From Candidatus Pelagibacter sp. (GTDB taxonomy: Bacteria > Pseudomonadota > Alphaproteobacteria > Pelagibacterales > Pelagibacteraceae), in the NCBI GenBank assembly GCA_028097945.1, contig JAOHFJ010000003.1, positions 1 through 64,000 of the forward strand: DNA of 64,000 bases, given 5' to 3'. This document shows positions 1 through 7,468 of this stretch, piece after piece. The notes beneath the pieces were generated by a model. That model was not told the DNA's origin, ran no database searches, and saw only the letters and a program-made list of their open reading frames with translations. How positions within the stretch are numbered: position 1 is the stretch's first letter; every line of letters starts with the position of its first letter. A program made the position numbers and the translations under genes.

Positions 1-1
1 G

Positions 2-64
2 CTTCAAAAAGAGAGAATTAATTTAGAATTAACAAATGATCAATGGATTATAAAAACATTATAA
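2..64 (+). CDS. 3' end of an unrecognised gene (partial)
   Basis: An open frame enters from the left edge in frame 2 and encodes about 20 residues ending in a TAA stop, three bases before the hda-like ATG. The residues seen (ending WIIKTL) are too few to name a family. The tight spacing suggests it is co-transcribed with hda and aspS. Only the tail is visible, so no function is proposed. Confidence 0.55.
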   Translation, partial: LQKERINLELTNDQWIIKTL

Positions 65-67
65 CTG

Positions 68-724
68 ATGGATCAACTCATTTTCAAATTTCCATTTGCA
101 AAAAAATATTATGATCAGGATTTTTTTGTTTCCAGTAATAATTTTTCTGCTTACAAATTGATTGAGGGGTGGCCAACTTGGCCTGGTAAATGGTTAAATA
201 TTTTTGGTGATTCAGGATCAGGAAAAACTCATTTAGCAAATATATTAGAAAGAAAAATAAGTAAGACTAAATTAATTGATGCCAAAAACATTAATAATAA
301 ATTAATTCAGGAGCTAAATAATCTTGATTGTCTTATTATAGATAGTTATGAAAATAATATAGATGAAAAACTATTATACTCTTTATTAAACCAATCAAAA
401 CAATTGGAAAATTATATTTTGATTAATTCTGTTTCCTCAATCAAAAATTTAAAATTTGATACTAAAGATCTTCAATCACGAATAAATAGTTTTATCTATA
501 TAGGTATAGAATTACCAACTGATGATTTATTGAAAGTAATTATATCAAAAACATTGTCAGATAATCAAATTAGTATTAATCCTAAAATTTCAGAATATAT
601 CATCAACAATGTGGAAAGATCATATAAGAAAATGTTTAAATTTCTTAAAGATGTAGATGAATTGTCTTTATCCACTGGAAAATCAATTAATATTAATTTA
701 ATAAAAAAAGTATTAGATCAATGA
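68..724 (+). CDS. hda: DnaA-related regulatory inactivator (Hda/HdaA-like) AAA+ protein
   Basis: A 218-residue protein resembling DnaA domain III without the DNA-binding domain, the architecture of Hda. Hda binds the sliding clamp and stimulates ATP hydrolysis by DnaA, limiting re-initiation. A Walker A motif (GDSGSGKT) lies at residues 47-54 and a Walker-B-like strand ends near D92. The N-terminus has QLIFKF at residues 3-8, which could be a degenerate clamp-binding motif of the Hda type. The C-terminal helix-rich part (SYKKMFKFL) matches the lid region. Its TGA stop overlaps the aspS ATG (ATGA), so the two are translationally coupled. It could also be called a generic DnaA ATPase-domain protein; Hda is the best alphaproteobacterial match by size and layout. 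Confidence 0.8.
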   Translation: MDQLIFKFPFAKKYYDQDFFVSSNNFSAYKLIEGWPTWPGKWLNIFGDSGSGKTHLANILERKISKTKLIDAKNINNKLIQELNNLDCLIIDSYENNIDEKLLYSLLNQSKQLENYILINSVSSIKNLKFDTKDLQSRINSFIYIGIELPTDDLLKVIISKTLSDNQISINPKISEYIINNVERSYKKMFKFLKDVDELSLSTGKSININLIKKVLDQ

Positions 725-2508
725 ATAAATACAGAACTCATAATTGTTCAGAATTAAGTGAGAAAGATATTGATAAAAAAGTTCATATATCAGGATGGCT
801 TCACAGAAAAAGAGACCATGGAAATTTATTATTTATAGATTTAAGAGATCACTATGGAATGACGCAATGTGTGATTGAAAATAAAAATGATTTTTTTCCA
901 TTATTAGAAAAAACAAAACCAGAGTCCGTTTTAAAAATTTGTGGAAAGGTATTAAAAAGATCTAGTGGTACTGAAAATCAAGATTTAAAAACTGGAAAAA
1001 TTGAAATTTCAATTGAGTCAGTTGAAGTTTTATCTAATGCAAAAGAATTACCAATGCCAGTTTTTGGTGAACAGGATTACCCAGAGGAAATAAGGTTAAA
1101 ATATAGATTTTTGGATTTAAGAAGAGAAGAAATGCATAAAAATATAATTTTAAGATCAAAAGTAATTTCATTTATAAGATCAGAAATGCTAGAACTGGGT
1201 TTTTTAGAATACCAAACTCCTATCCTTACCTCTTCAAGCCCCGAGGGTGCTAGAGATTTTCTTGTTCCAAGCAGATTAAATCCAGGTAAATTTTATGCAC
1301 TACCTCAAGCCCCACAACAATTTAAACAATTAATTATGGTTTCAGGTTTTGATAAATATTTTCAAATAGCACCTTGTTTTAGAGATGAAGATGCTAGAGC
1401 TGATAGAAGTCCTGGTGAATTTTATCAATTAGATTTAGAGATGTCATTCGTAGAACAAGAGGATGTTTTTAATGTGGTAGAAAAGTTGATGGTAAGTTTA
1501 TTTAAAAAATTTTCTGCTAAAAAAATACAAAACGAAAAGTTCCCCAGAATTCCTTACAAAGATGCGATGAAAAAATTTGGAACTGATAAACCAGATTTAA
1601 GAAATCCACTAATTATTCAAGATCTTACATATTTATTTAGTCGAGATGATGTAAAATTTGATTTATTCAAAAAACTCATAAAAAACGGCTCAATTGTAAG
1701 AGCGATAATAACTAAAAAAACAAAAGATAAACCAAGAAGTTTTTTCGATAACATAGATAAGTGGGCAAAAGAACAAGGCGCGTCTGGTTTGGCATATTTT
1801 ACTTTAGAACAGGACAAAGAGATTAAAGGCAAAGGACCAGTTGGAAAATTTTTTGGTGAAGAGTCACTTAAAGAAATTATGAAAAAATGTGAAGCAGAAA
1901 TAGGTGATAGTATATTTTTAGCATGTGGAAAAGAGAGGGAAATCGAAAAAATTCTATCTTTAGCAAGAGATAAAATTGCAAATGATTTAGATATTATTAA
2001 TAAAGATCAATTCGCTTTTTGTTGGATTATTGATTATCCAATGTATGAACTTGATGAAAATTCTAAAAAGATTGTATTTAGTCATAATCCGTTTTCTATG
2101 CCTCAGGGAAAAATTGAAGAGTTAAATTTTAATAAACCTTTAGATATTAAAGCTTATCAATATGATATTGTTTGTAATGGAATAGAGTTATCCTCTGGAG
2201 CTATAAGAAATCATATTCCGGAATTGATGTATAAATTATTTTCTGTGGCTGGATACAGCAATAGAGATGTGAATGATAAATTTAGCGGAATGATTAATGC
2301 ATTTAATTACGGAGCCCCGCCTCACGGGGGCATAGCTCCTGGCATTGATAGAATTGTAATGTTGCTTGCTGGAAAAGAAAATATTAGAGAAGTTACACTT
2401 TTTCCAATGAATCAAAATGCACAAGATTTAATGATGAAAGCACCATCCGAAATAAATGAAAGTCAATTAAAAGAATTAAGTATTAAAAAGGATATTAAAA
2501 AAAATTAA
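721..2508 (+). CDS. aspS: Aspartate--tRNA ligase (bacterial type)
   Basis: A 595-residue class II aminoacyl-tRNA synthetase that charges tRNA-Asp. The N-terminal OB-fold anticodon domain (about 1-110) includes [13 protein letters not shown]. Class II motif 2 appears as [15 protein letters not shown], and motif 3 as [13 protein letters not shown] near the C-terminus. A GAD insertion domain lies between them (about 290-420), as in other bacterial AspRS. Length is normal. Alphaproteobacteria commonly use a non-discriminating AspRS with GatCAB to make Asn-tRNA; whether this one is non-discriminating cannot be read from the sequence. It starts inside the hda stop and converges on the next gene, sharing a TTAA stop overlap. 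tRNA-Asp(GUC) is encoded 35 kb away in this window. Confidence 0.97.
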   Translation: MNKYRTHNCSELSEKDIDKKVHISGWLHRKRDHGNLLFIDLRDHYGMTQCVIENKNDFFPLLEKTKPESVLKICGKVLKRSSGTENQDLKTGKIEISIESVEVLSNAKELPMPVFGEQDYPEEIRLKYRFLDLRREEMHKNIILRSKVISFIRSEMLELGFLEYQTPILTSSSPEGARDFLVPSRLNPGKFYALPQAPQQFKQLIMVSGFDKYFQIAPCFRDEDARADRSPGEFYQLDLEMSFVEQEDVFNVVEKLMVSLFKKFSAKKIQNEKFPRIPYKDAMKKFGTDKPDLRNPLIIQDLTYLFSRDDVKFDLFKKLIKNGSIVRAIITKKTKDKPRSFFDNIDKWAKEQGASGLAYFTLEQDKEIKGKGPVGKFFGEESLKEIMKKCEAEIGDSIFLACGKEREIEKILSLARDKIANDLDIINKDQFAFCWIIDYPMYELDENSKKIVFSHNPFSMPQGKIEELNFNKPLDIKAYQYDIVCNGIELSSGAIRNHIPELMYKLFSVAGYSNRDVNDKFSGMINAFNYGAPPHGGIAPGIDRIVMLLAGKENIREVTLFPMNQNAQDLMMKAPSEINESQLKELSIKKDIKKN

Positions 2509-3323
2509 TTTTTCGTCTTAAGATTAATTCTTACATCAGAAAGATCAACTAGTTTTTCCTCATAATTACTTCTGACAAACCCTTTTGACGTGATGTTTTT
2601 TACAATCTTAAGAAATTTATCATCTCCGTCGTCTGTTCCAAGGTTTTTGGTGTTAGCAATTGATGGTGTATGAGCCAATTCTTCCTTACCCAGGTAGGAT
2701 ATTGCAAGTTCCCTGAAAACATAATCCAGAATAGAAGAGGCGCTTAATATTCTATCATTCCCAATTACATTACCAGAGGGTTCAAATTTTGTATCAATAA
2801 ATGCATCTACATATTCTTCAAGTGGAACTCCATATTGCAATCCTAATGAGATTGCTATTGCAAAATTATTCATCATTGCTTTCACAAGCTCACCTTCTTT
2901 ATTAGTATCAATGAATATTTCACCTATTTTACCATCATCATATTCTCCAGTATGAAGGTATACCTTGTGATCTCCAATTTGTGCTTTTTGAATGTATCCT
3001 TTTCTTCGATCTGGCATTTTAAATCTTGCGTTATTTTTAACTTTAAGATTTATAGAACCATCTTTTAAATTTCCTTCAGAATTTTTAATTTTATTGTCAA
3101 TGCTCTTAGGTAAAATTTTTTGTAACTCTGAACTACCTGAATTTTCATCTTTTTTTCCACCAATTTTTTTGGTTTTCCTATTGTTAAGTTTTACATCAAT
3201 AACTTCCACGTCTCCGTCAGTTCGCTGATCAATTTTTGATAATTCTGTATCGTCTAAATTGTTTAATGTATGAACTGTTTTAAAAGTGCAGGTATAGAAG
3301 GTTTCAACAACATATTTTTTCAT
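2505..3323 (-). CDS. Stand-alone class II ribonucleotide reductase C-terminal (TSCPD/NrdJb-like) protein
   Basis: A 272-residue protein whose central part (about 107-225) matches the TSCPD region at the C-terminus of adenosylcobalamin-dependent ribonucleotide reductase Nrd[20 protein letters not shown], a GEIFID strand, and an [17 protein letters not shown] stretch, followed by [16 protein letters not shown]. The catalytic ten-stranded barrel with its radical-site cysteine is absent, and so is the C-terminal cysteine pair that ends full NrdJ. In Pseudomonas a split enzyme NrdJa/NrdJb is known, and this gene resembles NrdJb in scope. No NrdJa partner is beside it; aspS converges on one side and the NDUFA12 gene diverges on the other. 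Residues 45-105 are Lys/Asn/Ser-rich and look like a linker. Function here is unproven: NrdJb-like partner, or a repurposed nucleotide-binding domain. Confidence 0.75.
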   Translation of the reverse strand: MKKYVVETFYTCTFKTVHTLNNLDDTELSKIDQRTDGDVEVIDVKLNNRKTKKIGGKKDENSGSSELQKILPKSIDNKIKNSEGNLKDGSINLKVKNNARFKMPDRRKGYIQKAQIGDHKVYLHTGEYDDGKIGEIFIDTNKEGELVKAMMNNFAIAISLGLQYGVPLEEYVDAFIDTKFEPSGNVIGNDRILSASSILDYVFRELAISYLGKEELAHTPSIANTKNLGTDDGDDKFLKIVKNITSKGFVRSNYEEKLVDLSDVRINLKTKN

Positions 3324-3356
3324 AATATTTATGGAATCTCTTTATTTAGATATATA

Positions 3357-3396
3357 TTAATTGTATAAGGTGTCTATTACTTAATAATACAATTAA
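3357..3396. repeat. 10-bp perfect inverted repeat in divergent promoter region
   Basis: TTAATTGTAT at 3357-3366 is matched exactly by ATACAATTAA at 3387-3396, with a 20-base spacer. It lies between the divergent TSCPD gene and the NDUFA12 gene, where both promoters must sit. It could be an operator for a dimeric regulator or a weak hairpin. The AT-rich background makes chance a real possibility. Confidence 0.35.
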
Positions 3397-3423
3397 GAAT
3401 TGTGTGGATTTAAAATTTCTAAT

Positions 3424-3774
3424 ATGAGTTTTAAAATATTTTTTACTTGGTGGAATAGACAAACATTAGGGACATTTCTAAAAACTCTATTTTTTGGAAA
3501 ATATGTTGGTTCTGATGAATTAGGAAATAAATATTATAAGAGCAAAAAAGATGAAAGATGGGTAGTTTATTTTAACAATATTGATGCAACAAAAATTACT
3601 TCTGATTGGTATCTTTGGATTCATCATACAGTTGACAAAATTCCTGACAAAAAAGAAATTAAGTATTCATGGCAAAAAAATCATTTAGAAAATCAAACTG
3701 GCACAAAAAATAGTTTTAAACCAGTCAAAATTAGAAAAAATTACATTAAAAAAAAATATGAAACTTGGAAATAA
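3424..3774 (+). CDS. NADH:ubiquinone oxidoreductase accessory subunit NDUFA12 (B17.2) homologue
   Basis: A protein of about 116 residues from the ATG that gives MSFKIFFTWWNRQTLGTFL; an in-frame ATG eight codons earlier would add MCGFKISN, which the family does not need. The signature is the WVVYFNNIDATKITSDWYLW region followed by HHTVDKIP, typical of NDUFA12. This supernumerary subunit is shared by mitochondria and alphaproteobacteria and sits on the peripheral arm of complex I. It lies about 35 kb from the core nuo operon in this window. It overlaps the following DUF2155 gene by 17 bases, the same neighbour as in many alphaproteobacteria. Confidence 0.9.
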   Translation: MSFKIFFTWWNRQTLGTFLKTLFFGKYVGSDELGNKYYKSKKDERWVVYFNNIDATKITSDWYLWIHHTVDKIPDKKEIKYSWQKNHLENQTGTKNSFKPVKIRKNYIKKKYETWK

Positions 3775-4261
3775 ATTAAATTCATTTATAATTTTTTTAA
3801 TTGTTCATTTTAGCGTTCTTTTCGCAGAAGAAAAAATCACAACCACCCCACTAATTAATGTTGAAAAGATCAAACCAAGTTTTGAAGAAATAAATGAAGA
3901 AAACGATAAAGTTCTTAATAATAATAATCTTAAAGAAAAAAAAGATACAAAAAGCTTGAAATCATCACAAGCAATTTTAATTGGTTTAGATAAAATTACA
4001 GCAAAATCCTCTGAATTAGTTGTTAATTTAAATGAAAGTAAAAAATTCGGTCCATTAGAAATAAAAATACTGAAGTGCGGAAAGGTAAAAATAAACAATA
4101 AAGTTGATAGCGTTGCTTACATGCAAGTTAAAGATTTAACAAAAAACGAAGATGAGAAGGTTTTTATTTTCAATGGTTGGACTTTTGCTTCAAATCCAAC
4201 TTTAACGCCGTTCGATCATGCAATTTATGACCTGCAATTATTAAATTGTAGAAATGTTTAA
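3758..4261 (+). CDS. DUF2155 family exported protein
   Basis: A 167-residue protein with an N-terminal signal peptide: a basic start (MKLGNK), a hydrophobic core IIFLIVHFSVLF and likely cleavage after A23. Residues about 25-70 are Lys/Glu/Asn-rich. The C-terminal half (about 75-165) carries the DUF2155 pattern, including KILKCGKV, FIFNGWTFASNP and the closing YDLQLLNC. Two conserved cysteines in these motifs could form a disulfide in the periplasm. Its position after NDUFA12 and before accC is conserved in alphaproteobacteria, where aat often sits in between; aat is absent here. Function is unknown. It converges on accC with a shared TTAA stop. Confidence 0.85.
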   Translation: MKLGNKLNSFIIFLIVHFSVLFAEEKITTTPLINVEKIKPSFEEINEENDKVLNNNNLKEKKDTKSLKSSQAILIGLDKITAKSSELVVNLNESKKFGPLEIKILKCGKVKINNKVDSVAYMQVKDLTKNEDEKVFIFNGWTFASNPTLTPFDHAIYDLQLLNCRNV

Positions 4262-5595
4262 AAAAACTTTTCTTTACCTAGCCAATTTGTATCAAAATCT
4301 GAACTAATAAACTTCTTATGATTTAATATTTTTTTATGTAAATCAATTGTAGTTGTTATACCCTCTAAAACAAATTCATCTAACGATCTTAAAGTACGTT
4401 GTATAGCTTCAGTTCTGTTTCTGCCTTTACAAATTACTTTAGCAATTAAACTGTCATAATAGGGTGTAATTTTACATCCTTGAAATATTGAACCATCAAC
4501 TCTTGTTCTAAATCCTGACGGTTGATGACACACAGTAATTGTTCCTGGACTGGGTTGAAAATCTAATGCTGGGTTTTCAGCGTTTATTCTACATTCAATA
4601 GTATGTCCTCTTGGATTAATATCACTTTGTTTCAGAGCTGTATCTCCAGTAAAAGCGATCCAAAGTTGTTCTTTAACAATATCTATACCTGTTTGTACTT
4701 CAGTTACGGGATGTTCAACTTGAACTCTTGTGTTCATCTCTAGAAAATAGAATTTTCCATCTTCATAAATAAACTCTACCGTGCCAGCTCCTTCATAATT
4801 AATTTTTTCTACCATCTTTACAGTTTTTTCTAGGAGGTCTTTCCTTTGTTCCTCAGTTAAAACCGGACTTGGAGTTTCCTCAATCAACTTTTGATGTCTT
4901 CTTTGAACTGAGCAATCTCTTTCCCCTAGATGGATTGTTTTATTTTTTCCTGACATAATTTGAACTTCAATATGTCTTGGATTTTTAAAATATTTTTCTA
5001 TATATAATTCATCATTATTAAAAAATTTTTTAGCTTCCGACTTTGCTGTTAAAAATAAATTTTCAAGTTTATTTTCCTCATCAACAATCTTCATGCCTTT
5101 CCCACCACCACCACCAGCGGCTTTAATTAAAACAGGATAACCAATTTCCTTACATATTGCTTTAGCTTCTGATAAAGATTTTACACCCCCTTCTGAACCT
5201 TCAATTATTGGAAGACCATTTTTTTTTGCAATTCGTTTAGCTTCAATTTTGTCTCCCATTTTTGAGATTATATCTGCGCTAGGACCAATAAATTTAATTC
5301 CATGCTTATTTACTATTTCTGAAAATTTTGCATTTTCAGATAAAAATCCATAACCAGGATGAATAGCTTCTGCACCAGTTAAATCGACTGCTGACATTAT
5401 TGATGAGATATTCAAATAACTATTTTGAGGTTGGTGAGATCCAATGCAAACACTTTCATCAGCGAGTCTGACATGCATTGACTCAGCATCGACATCCGAA
5501 TGAACAGCAACTGTTTTGATCCCCCATTCTTTGCAAGCTCTAATAACTCTAACAGCTATTTCACCTCTATTAGCTATTAAAACTTTCTTGAACAT
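4258..5595 (-). CDS. accC: Acetyl-CoA carboxylase, biotin carboxylase subunit
   Basis: A 445-residue biotin carboxylase that uses ATP and bicarbonate to carboxylate biotin on AccB, the first half-reaction of fatty acid synthesis. Domains follow the family order: pre-ATP-grasp (MFKKVLIANRGEIAVRVIRA), ATP-grasp with the glycine-rich loop KAAGGGGGKGMK, the MNTRVQVEHPVTEV segment, and a biotin carboxylase C-terminal domain. Length is the usual one for the free subunit. It is the last gene of aroQ-accB-accC, six bases after accB, and converges on the DUF2155 gene. Confidence 0.97.
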   Translation of the reverse strand: MFKKVLIANRGEIAVRVIRACKEWGIKTVAVHSDVDAESMHVRLADESVCIGSHQPQNSYLNISSIMSAVDLTGAEAIHPGYGFLSENAKFSEIVNKHGIKFIGPSADIISKMGDKIEAKRIAKKNGLPIIEGSEGGVKSLSEAKAICKEIGYPVLIKAAGGGGGKGMKIVDEENKLENLFLTAKSEAKKFFNNDELYIEKYFKNPRHIEVQIMSGKNKTIHLGERDCSVQRRHQKLIEETPSPVLTEEQRKDLLEKTVKMVEKINYEGAGTVEFIYEDGKFYFLEMNTRVQVEHPVTEVQTGIDIVKEQLWIAFTGDTALKQSDINPRGHTIECRINAENPALDFQPSPGTITVCHQPSGFRTRVDGSIFQGCKITPYYDSLIAKVICKGRNRTEAIQRTLRSLDEFVLEGITTTIDLHKKILNHKKFISSDFDTNWLGKEKFF

Positions 5596-5601
5596 TATTT
5601 T

Positions 5602-6027
5602 TTATTTAAGAATAATCAGGGTTTGACCAAACTCTACAGGCTGTCCGTCTTCTATTAAAATTTTTTTTACTTCACCATCTGACGTAGAAGGTACATGGTT
5701 CATAGTTTTCATTGCCTCAACAATCATAACCGTTTGTCCTTTTTTTATTTTATCACCAACTTCAACAAATTTCTTCGCACCTGGCTCTGCCGCTAAGTAA
5801 GCAGTTCCTATAATTGGGGATTTTATTCTTGTACCTTCACCTTCATCAGAGGATTTCAAAACTGCTTTATTTTGTGAAACTACTGCACTTGTCTTTATTT
5901 GTTCAATTCCTTTTGAAGCTTTTGAAACTTTTATTTTTGTTTGTCCATCTTGGTATTCAAGTTCTGTTAATTCAAATTCCTTTAGATTATCTACAAGCTC
6001 TTTTATTAATTTTTTATCAATTTTCAT
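5602..6027 (-). CDS. accB: Acetyl-CoA carboxylase biotin carboxyl carrier protein
   Basis: A 141-residue biotin carrier. The C-terminal biotinyl domain (about 65-141) contains EAMKTMN with the biotin-accepting lysine at K107. The N-terminal part (1-60) is a charged dimerisation/linker region, here KEL- and K-rich rather than the Ala/Pro linker of larger genomes. It carries carboxybiotin between AccC and the AccA/AccD transferase. The stop codon region overlaps the aroQ end/start junction by one base, so it is coupled to aroQ. The BirA-like ligase at 52.0 kb would be its modifying enzyme. Confidence 0.96.
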   Translation of the reverse strand: MKIDKKLIKELVDNLKEFELTELEYQDGQTKIKVSKASKGIEQIKTSAVVSQNKAVLKSSDEGEGTRIKSPIIGTAYLAAEPGAKKFVEVGDKIKKGQTVMIVEAMKTMNHVPSTSDGEVKKILIEDGQPVEFGQTLIILK

Positions 6028-6461
6028 TATTTTAAGAAATTGTTCATTGCTTTTATTGACATTATATACCCATCAGCACCAAAACCACAAATAACTCCTT
6101 TAGCCACTTTACTTATTAATGATTTATGCCTGAAATCCTCTCTATTATAAATATTACTTATATGCAATTCAATAATTGGAATTTTTAATATTTTTAAAGC
6201 ATCATGAATTGCCACTGAAGTGTGAGTGTATCCTCCAGCATTAATAATCAATCCATCTTGACTATTTCTGGAATTTTGAATTTGATTTACCAGCTCTCCT
6301 TCTATATTTGACTGAAATATAGATATTTTTATATCATTTTTATTTGCGTACTCGTTACACTTAATTTCAATATCTTTAAGAGTAAAGTTTCCATATTGAT
6401 TTTTTTCTCGTTCACCTAAAAGGTTGAGGTTTGGTCCATTAAGAATTATAATTTTATTCAT
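6027..6461 (-). CDS. aroQ: 3-dehydroquinate dehydratase, type II
   Basis: A 144-residue type II dehydroquinase, third step of the shikimate pathway. I chose the ATG giving MNKIIILNGPNLNLLGERE because it matches the family start; a longer frame adds 36 residues that would run across the thiS start on the other strand. Visible motifs are NGPNLNLLG, the catalytic-loop residues R18 and Y23 (QYG), NAGGYTHTSVAI, and ELHISN with its histidine. The family is a dodecamer in the cytosol. It is the first gene of aroQ-accB-accC. Only 28 bases separate its start from that of thiS, which reads the other way. Confidence 0.95.
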   Translation of the reverse strand: MNKIIILNGPNLNLLGEREKNQYGNFTLKDIEIKCNEYANKNDIKISIFQSNIEGELVNQIQNSRNSQDGLIINAGGYTHTSVAIHDALKILKIPIIELHISNIYNREDFRHKSLISKVAKGVICGFGADGYIMSIKAMNNFLK

Positions 6462-6489
6462 AAATTTCTTGTTACTGAATAACTTAATT

Positions 6490-6693
6490 ATGGCAAAAAT
6501 ACAATTAAATGGAAAAAAAGTGGTAATTAAATCTAATTTTTCACTATTAGATCTTTTAAAGAAATACAAGCTAGCAGATAAAAAAGTTGCAATAGAATAT
6601 AACGGAATGATAGTTCAAAAAATAAATTACAATAAGAAATATTTAAAAAATAACGATAAGATAGAAATTGTACATTTTATAGGTGGCGGTTAA
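6490..6693 (+). CDS. thiS: Sulfur carrier protein ThiS
   Basis: A 67-residue ubiquitin-like sulfur carrier ending in GGG, the tail that is adenylated and thiocarboxylated to donate sulfur for the thiazole ring of thiamine. The start [10 protein letters not shown] is chosen because it matches the beta-grasp fold; an upstream in-frame ATG would add 22 hydrophobic residues overlapping aroQ. The family pattern [10 protein letters not shown] is visible as [10 protein letters not shown]. thiG follows and overlaps. No TPP riboswitch can fit in the 28-base space upstream. Confidence 0.93.
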   Translation: MAKIQLNGKKVVIKSNFSLLDLLKKYKLADKKVAIEYNGMIVQKINYNKKYLKNNDKIEIVHFIGGG

Positions 6694-7468
6694 ATTGAAA
6701 AAAGATACTTTTAAAGTTGCTGGTAAATCATTCAAGTCTAGATTGATAGTAGGTACAGGAAAATACAAAAATTTTTCTGAAACCGCTAAGGCGGTTGAAG
6801 CTTCGGGTGCTGATATGGTAACTGTTGCTGTTAGAAGAGTAAATATTTTAGACAAAAAAAAACCTATTTTAACTGATTACCTTAATCCTAAAAAAATTAT
6901 TTTTTTACCCAATACAGCAGGCTGTTTTAACTCTGAAGAGGCATTAAGAACTTTAAGGCTCGCTAGGGAAATGGGTGGATGGAAATTAGTAAAACTAGAA
7001 GTTTTAGGAGATAAAAAAACTCTTTACCCAGATATGATAGAAACAATCAAGTCAACTCAAATACTTGTTAAAGAAGGTTTTAAAGTTTTGGTATATTGTA
7101 CGGATGATCCTATTTTAGCAAAAAAACTCGAGGATTGCGGAGCCTCTGCGATTATGCCTTTAGCTTCTCCAATAGGCTCAGGGCTAGGGATACAAAATAA
7201 AGTCAATATTTCAATAATTAAAAATCAATCAAAAGTACCAGTGATAGTAGATGCTGGAATAGGTACTGCCTCAGATGCTACAATCGCAATGGAATTAGGT
7301 TGTGATGGAGTTTTAATCAACAGCGCAATAGCGAATGCAAAAAAACCAATTTTAATGGCAAAAGCTTTTAAGGATGCAGTCATTTCAGGTAGAAATTCGT
7401 ACTTAGCTGGAAGAATGAAAAAAAATTATTTTGCCAAACCAAGCTCTCCAATTAAAGGTTTAATTTAA
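6683..7468 (+). CDS. thiG: Thiazole synthase
   Basis: About 261 residues, a TIM-barrel enzyme that joins deoxyxylulose 5-phosphate, dehydroglycine and ThiS-thiocarboxylate into thiazole phosphate. The Schiff-base lysine is in VKLEVLGD (K104 from the GTG start). Phosphate-binding and barrel motifs include [28 protein letters not shown] and [11 protein letters not shown]. The frame has a GTG start inside the glycine codons of thiS; a TTG four codons later (giving MKKDTF) is an alternative, so the N-terminus is uncertain by a few residues. SAR11 cells are known to make thiazole but to need an external pyrimidine (HMP), which fits a thiS-thiG pair without thiC nearby. It overlaps rne by 9 bases tail to tail. 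Confidence 0.95.
   Translation: MAVKLKKDTFKVAGKSFKSRLIVGTGKYKNFSETAKAVEASGADMVTVAVRRVNILDKKKPILTDYLNPKKIIFLPNTAGCFNSEEALRTLRLAREMGGWKLVKLEVLGDKKTLYPDMIETIKSTQILVKEGFKVLVYCTDDPILAKKLEDCGASAIMPLASPIGSGLGIQNKVNISIIKNQSKVPVIVDAGIGTASDATIAMELGCDGVLINSAIANAKKPILMAKAFKDAVISGRNSYLAGRMKKNYFAKPSSPIKGLI

Noticed and set aside
6424..6489. A hydrophobic 22-residue extension of thiS.
   Set aside because: ThiS is a cytosolic protein of about 65 residues; the extension is antisense to the aroQ start and is a reading-frame coincidence.
6462..6489. A TPP riboswitch for thiS-thiG.
   Set aside because: The gap is 28 bases and no THI-box-like pattern is visible in the adjacent aroQ end.
6462..6569. A 36-residue N-terminal extension of aroQ.
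   Set aside because: Conserved type II dehydroquinases start at the NKIIILNGPNLN segment; the extension would overlap thiS on the other strand and has no family match.
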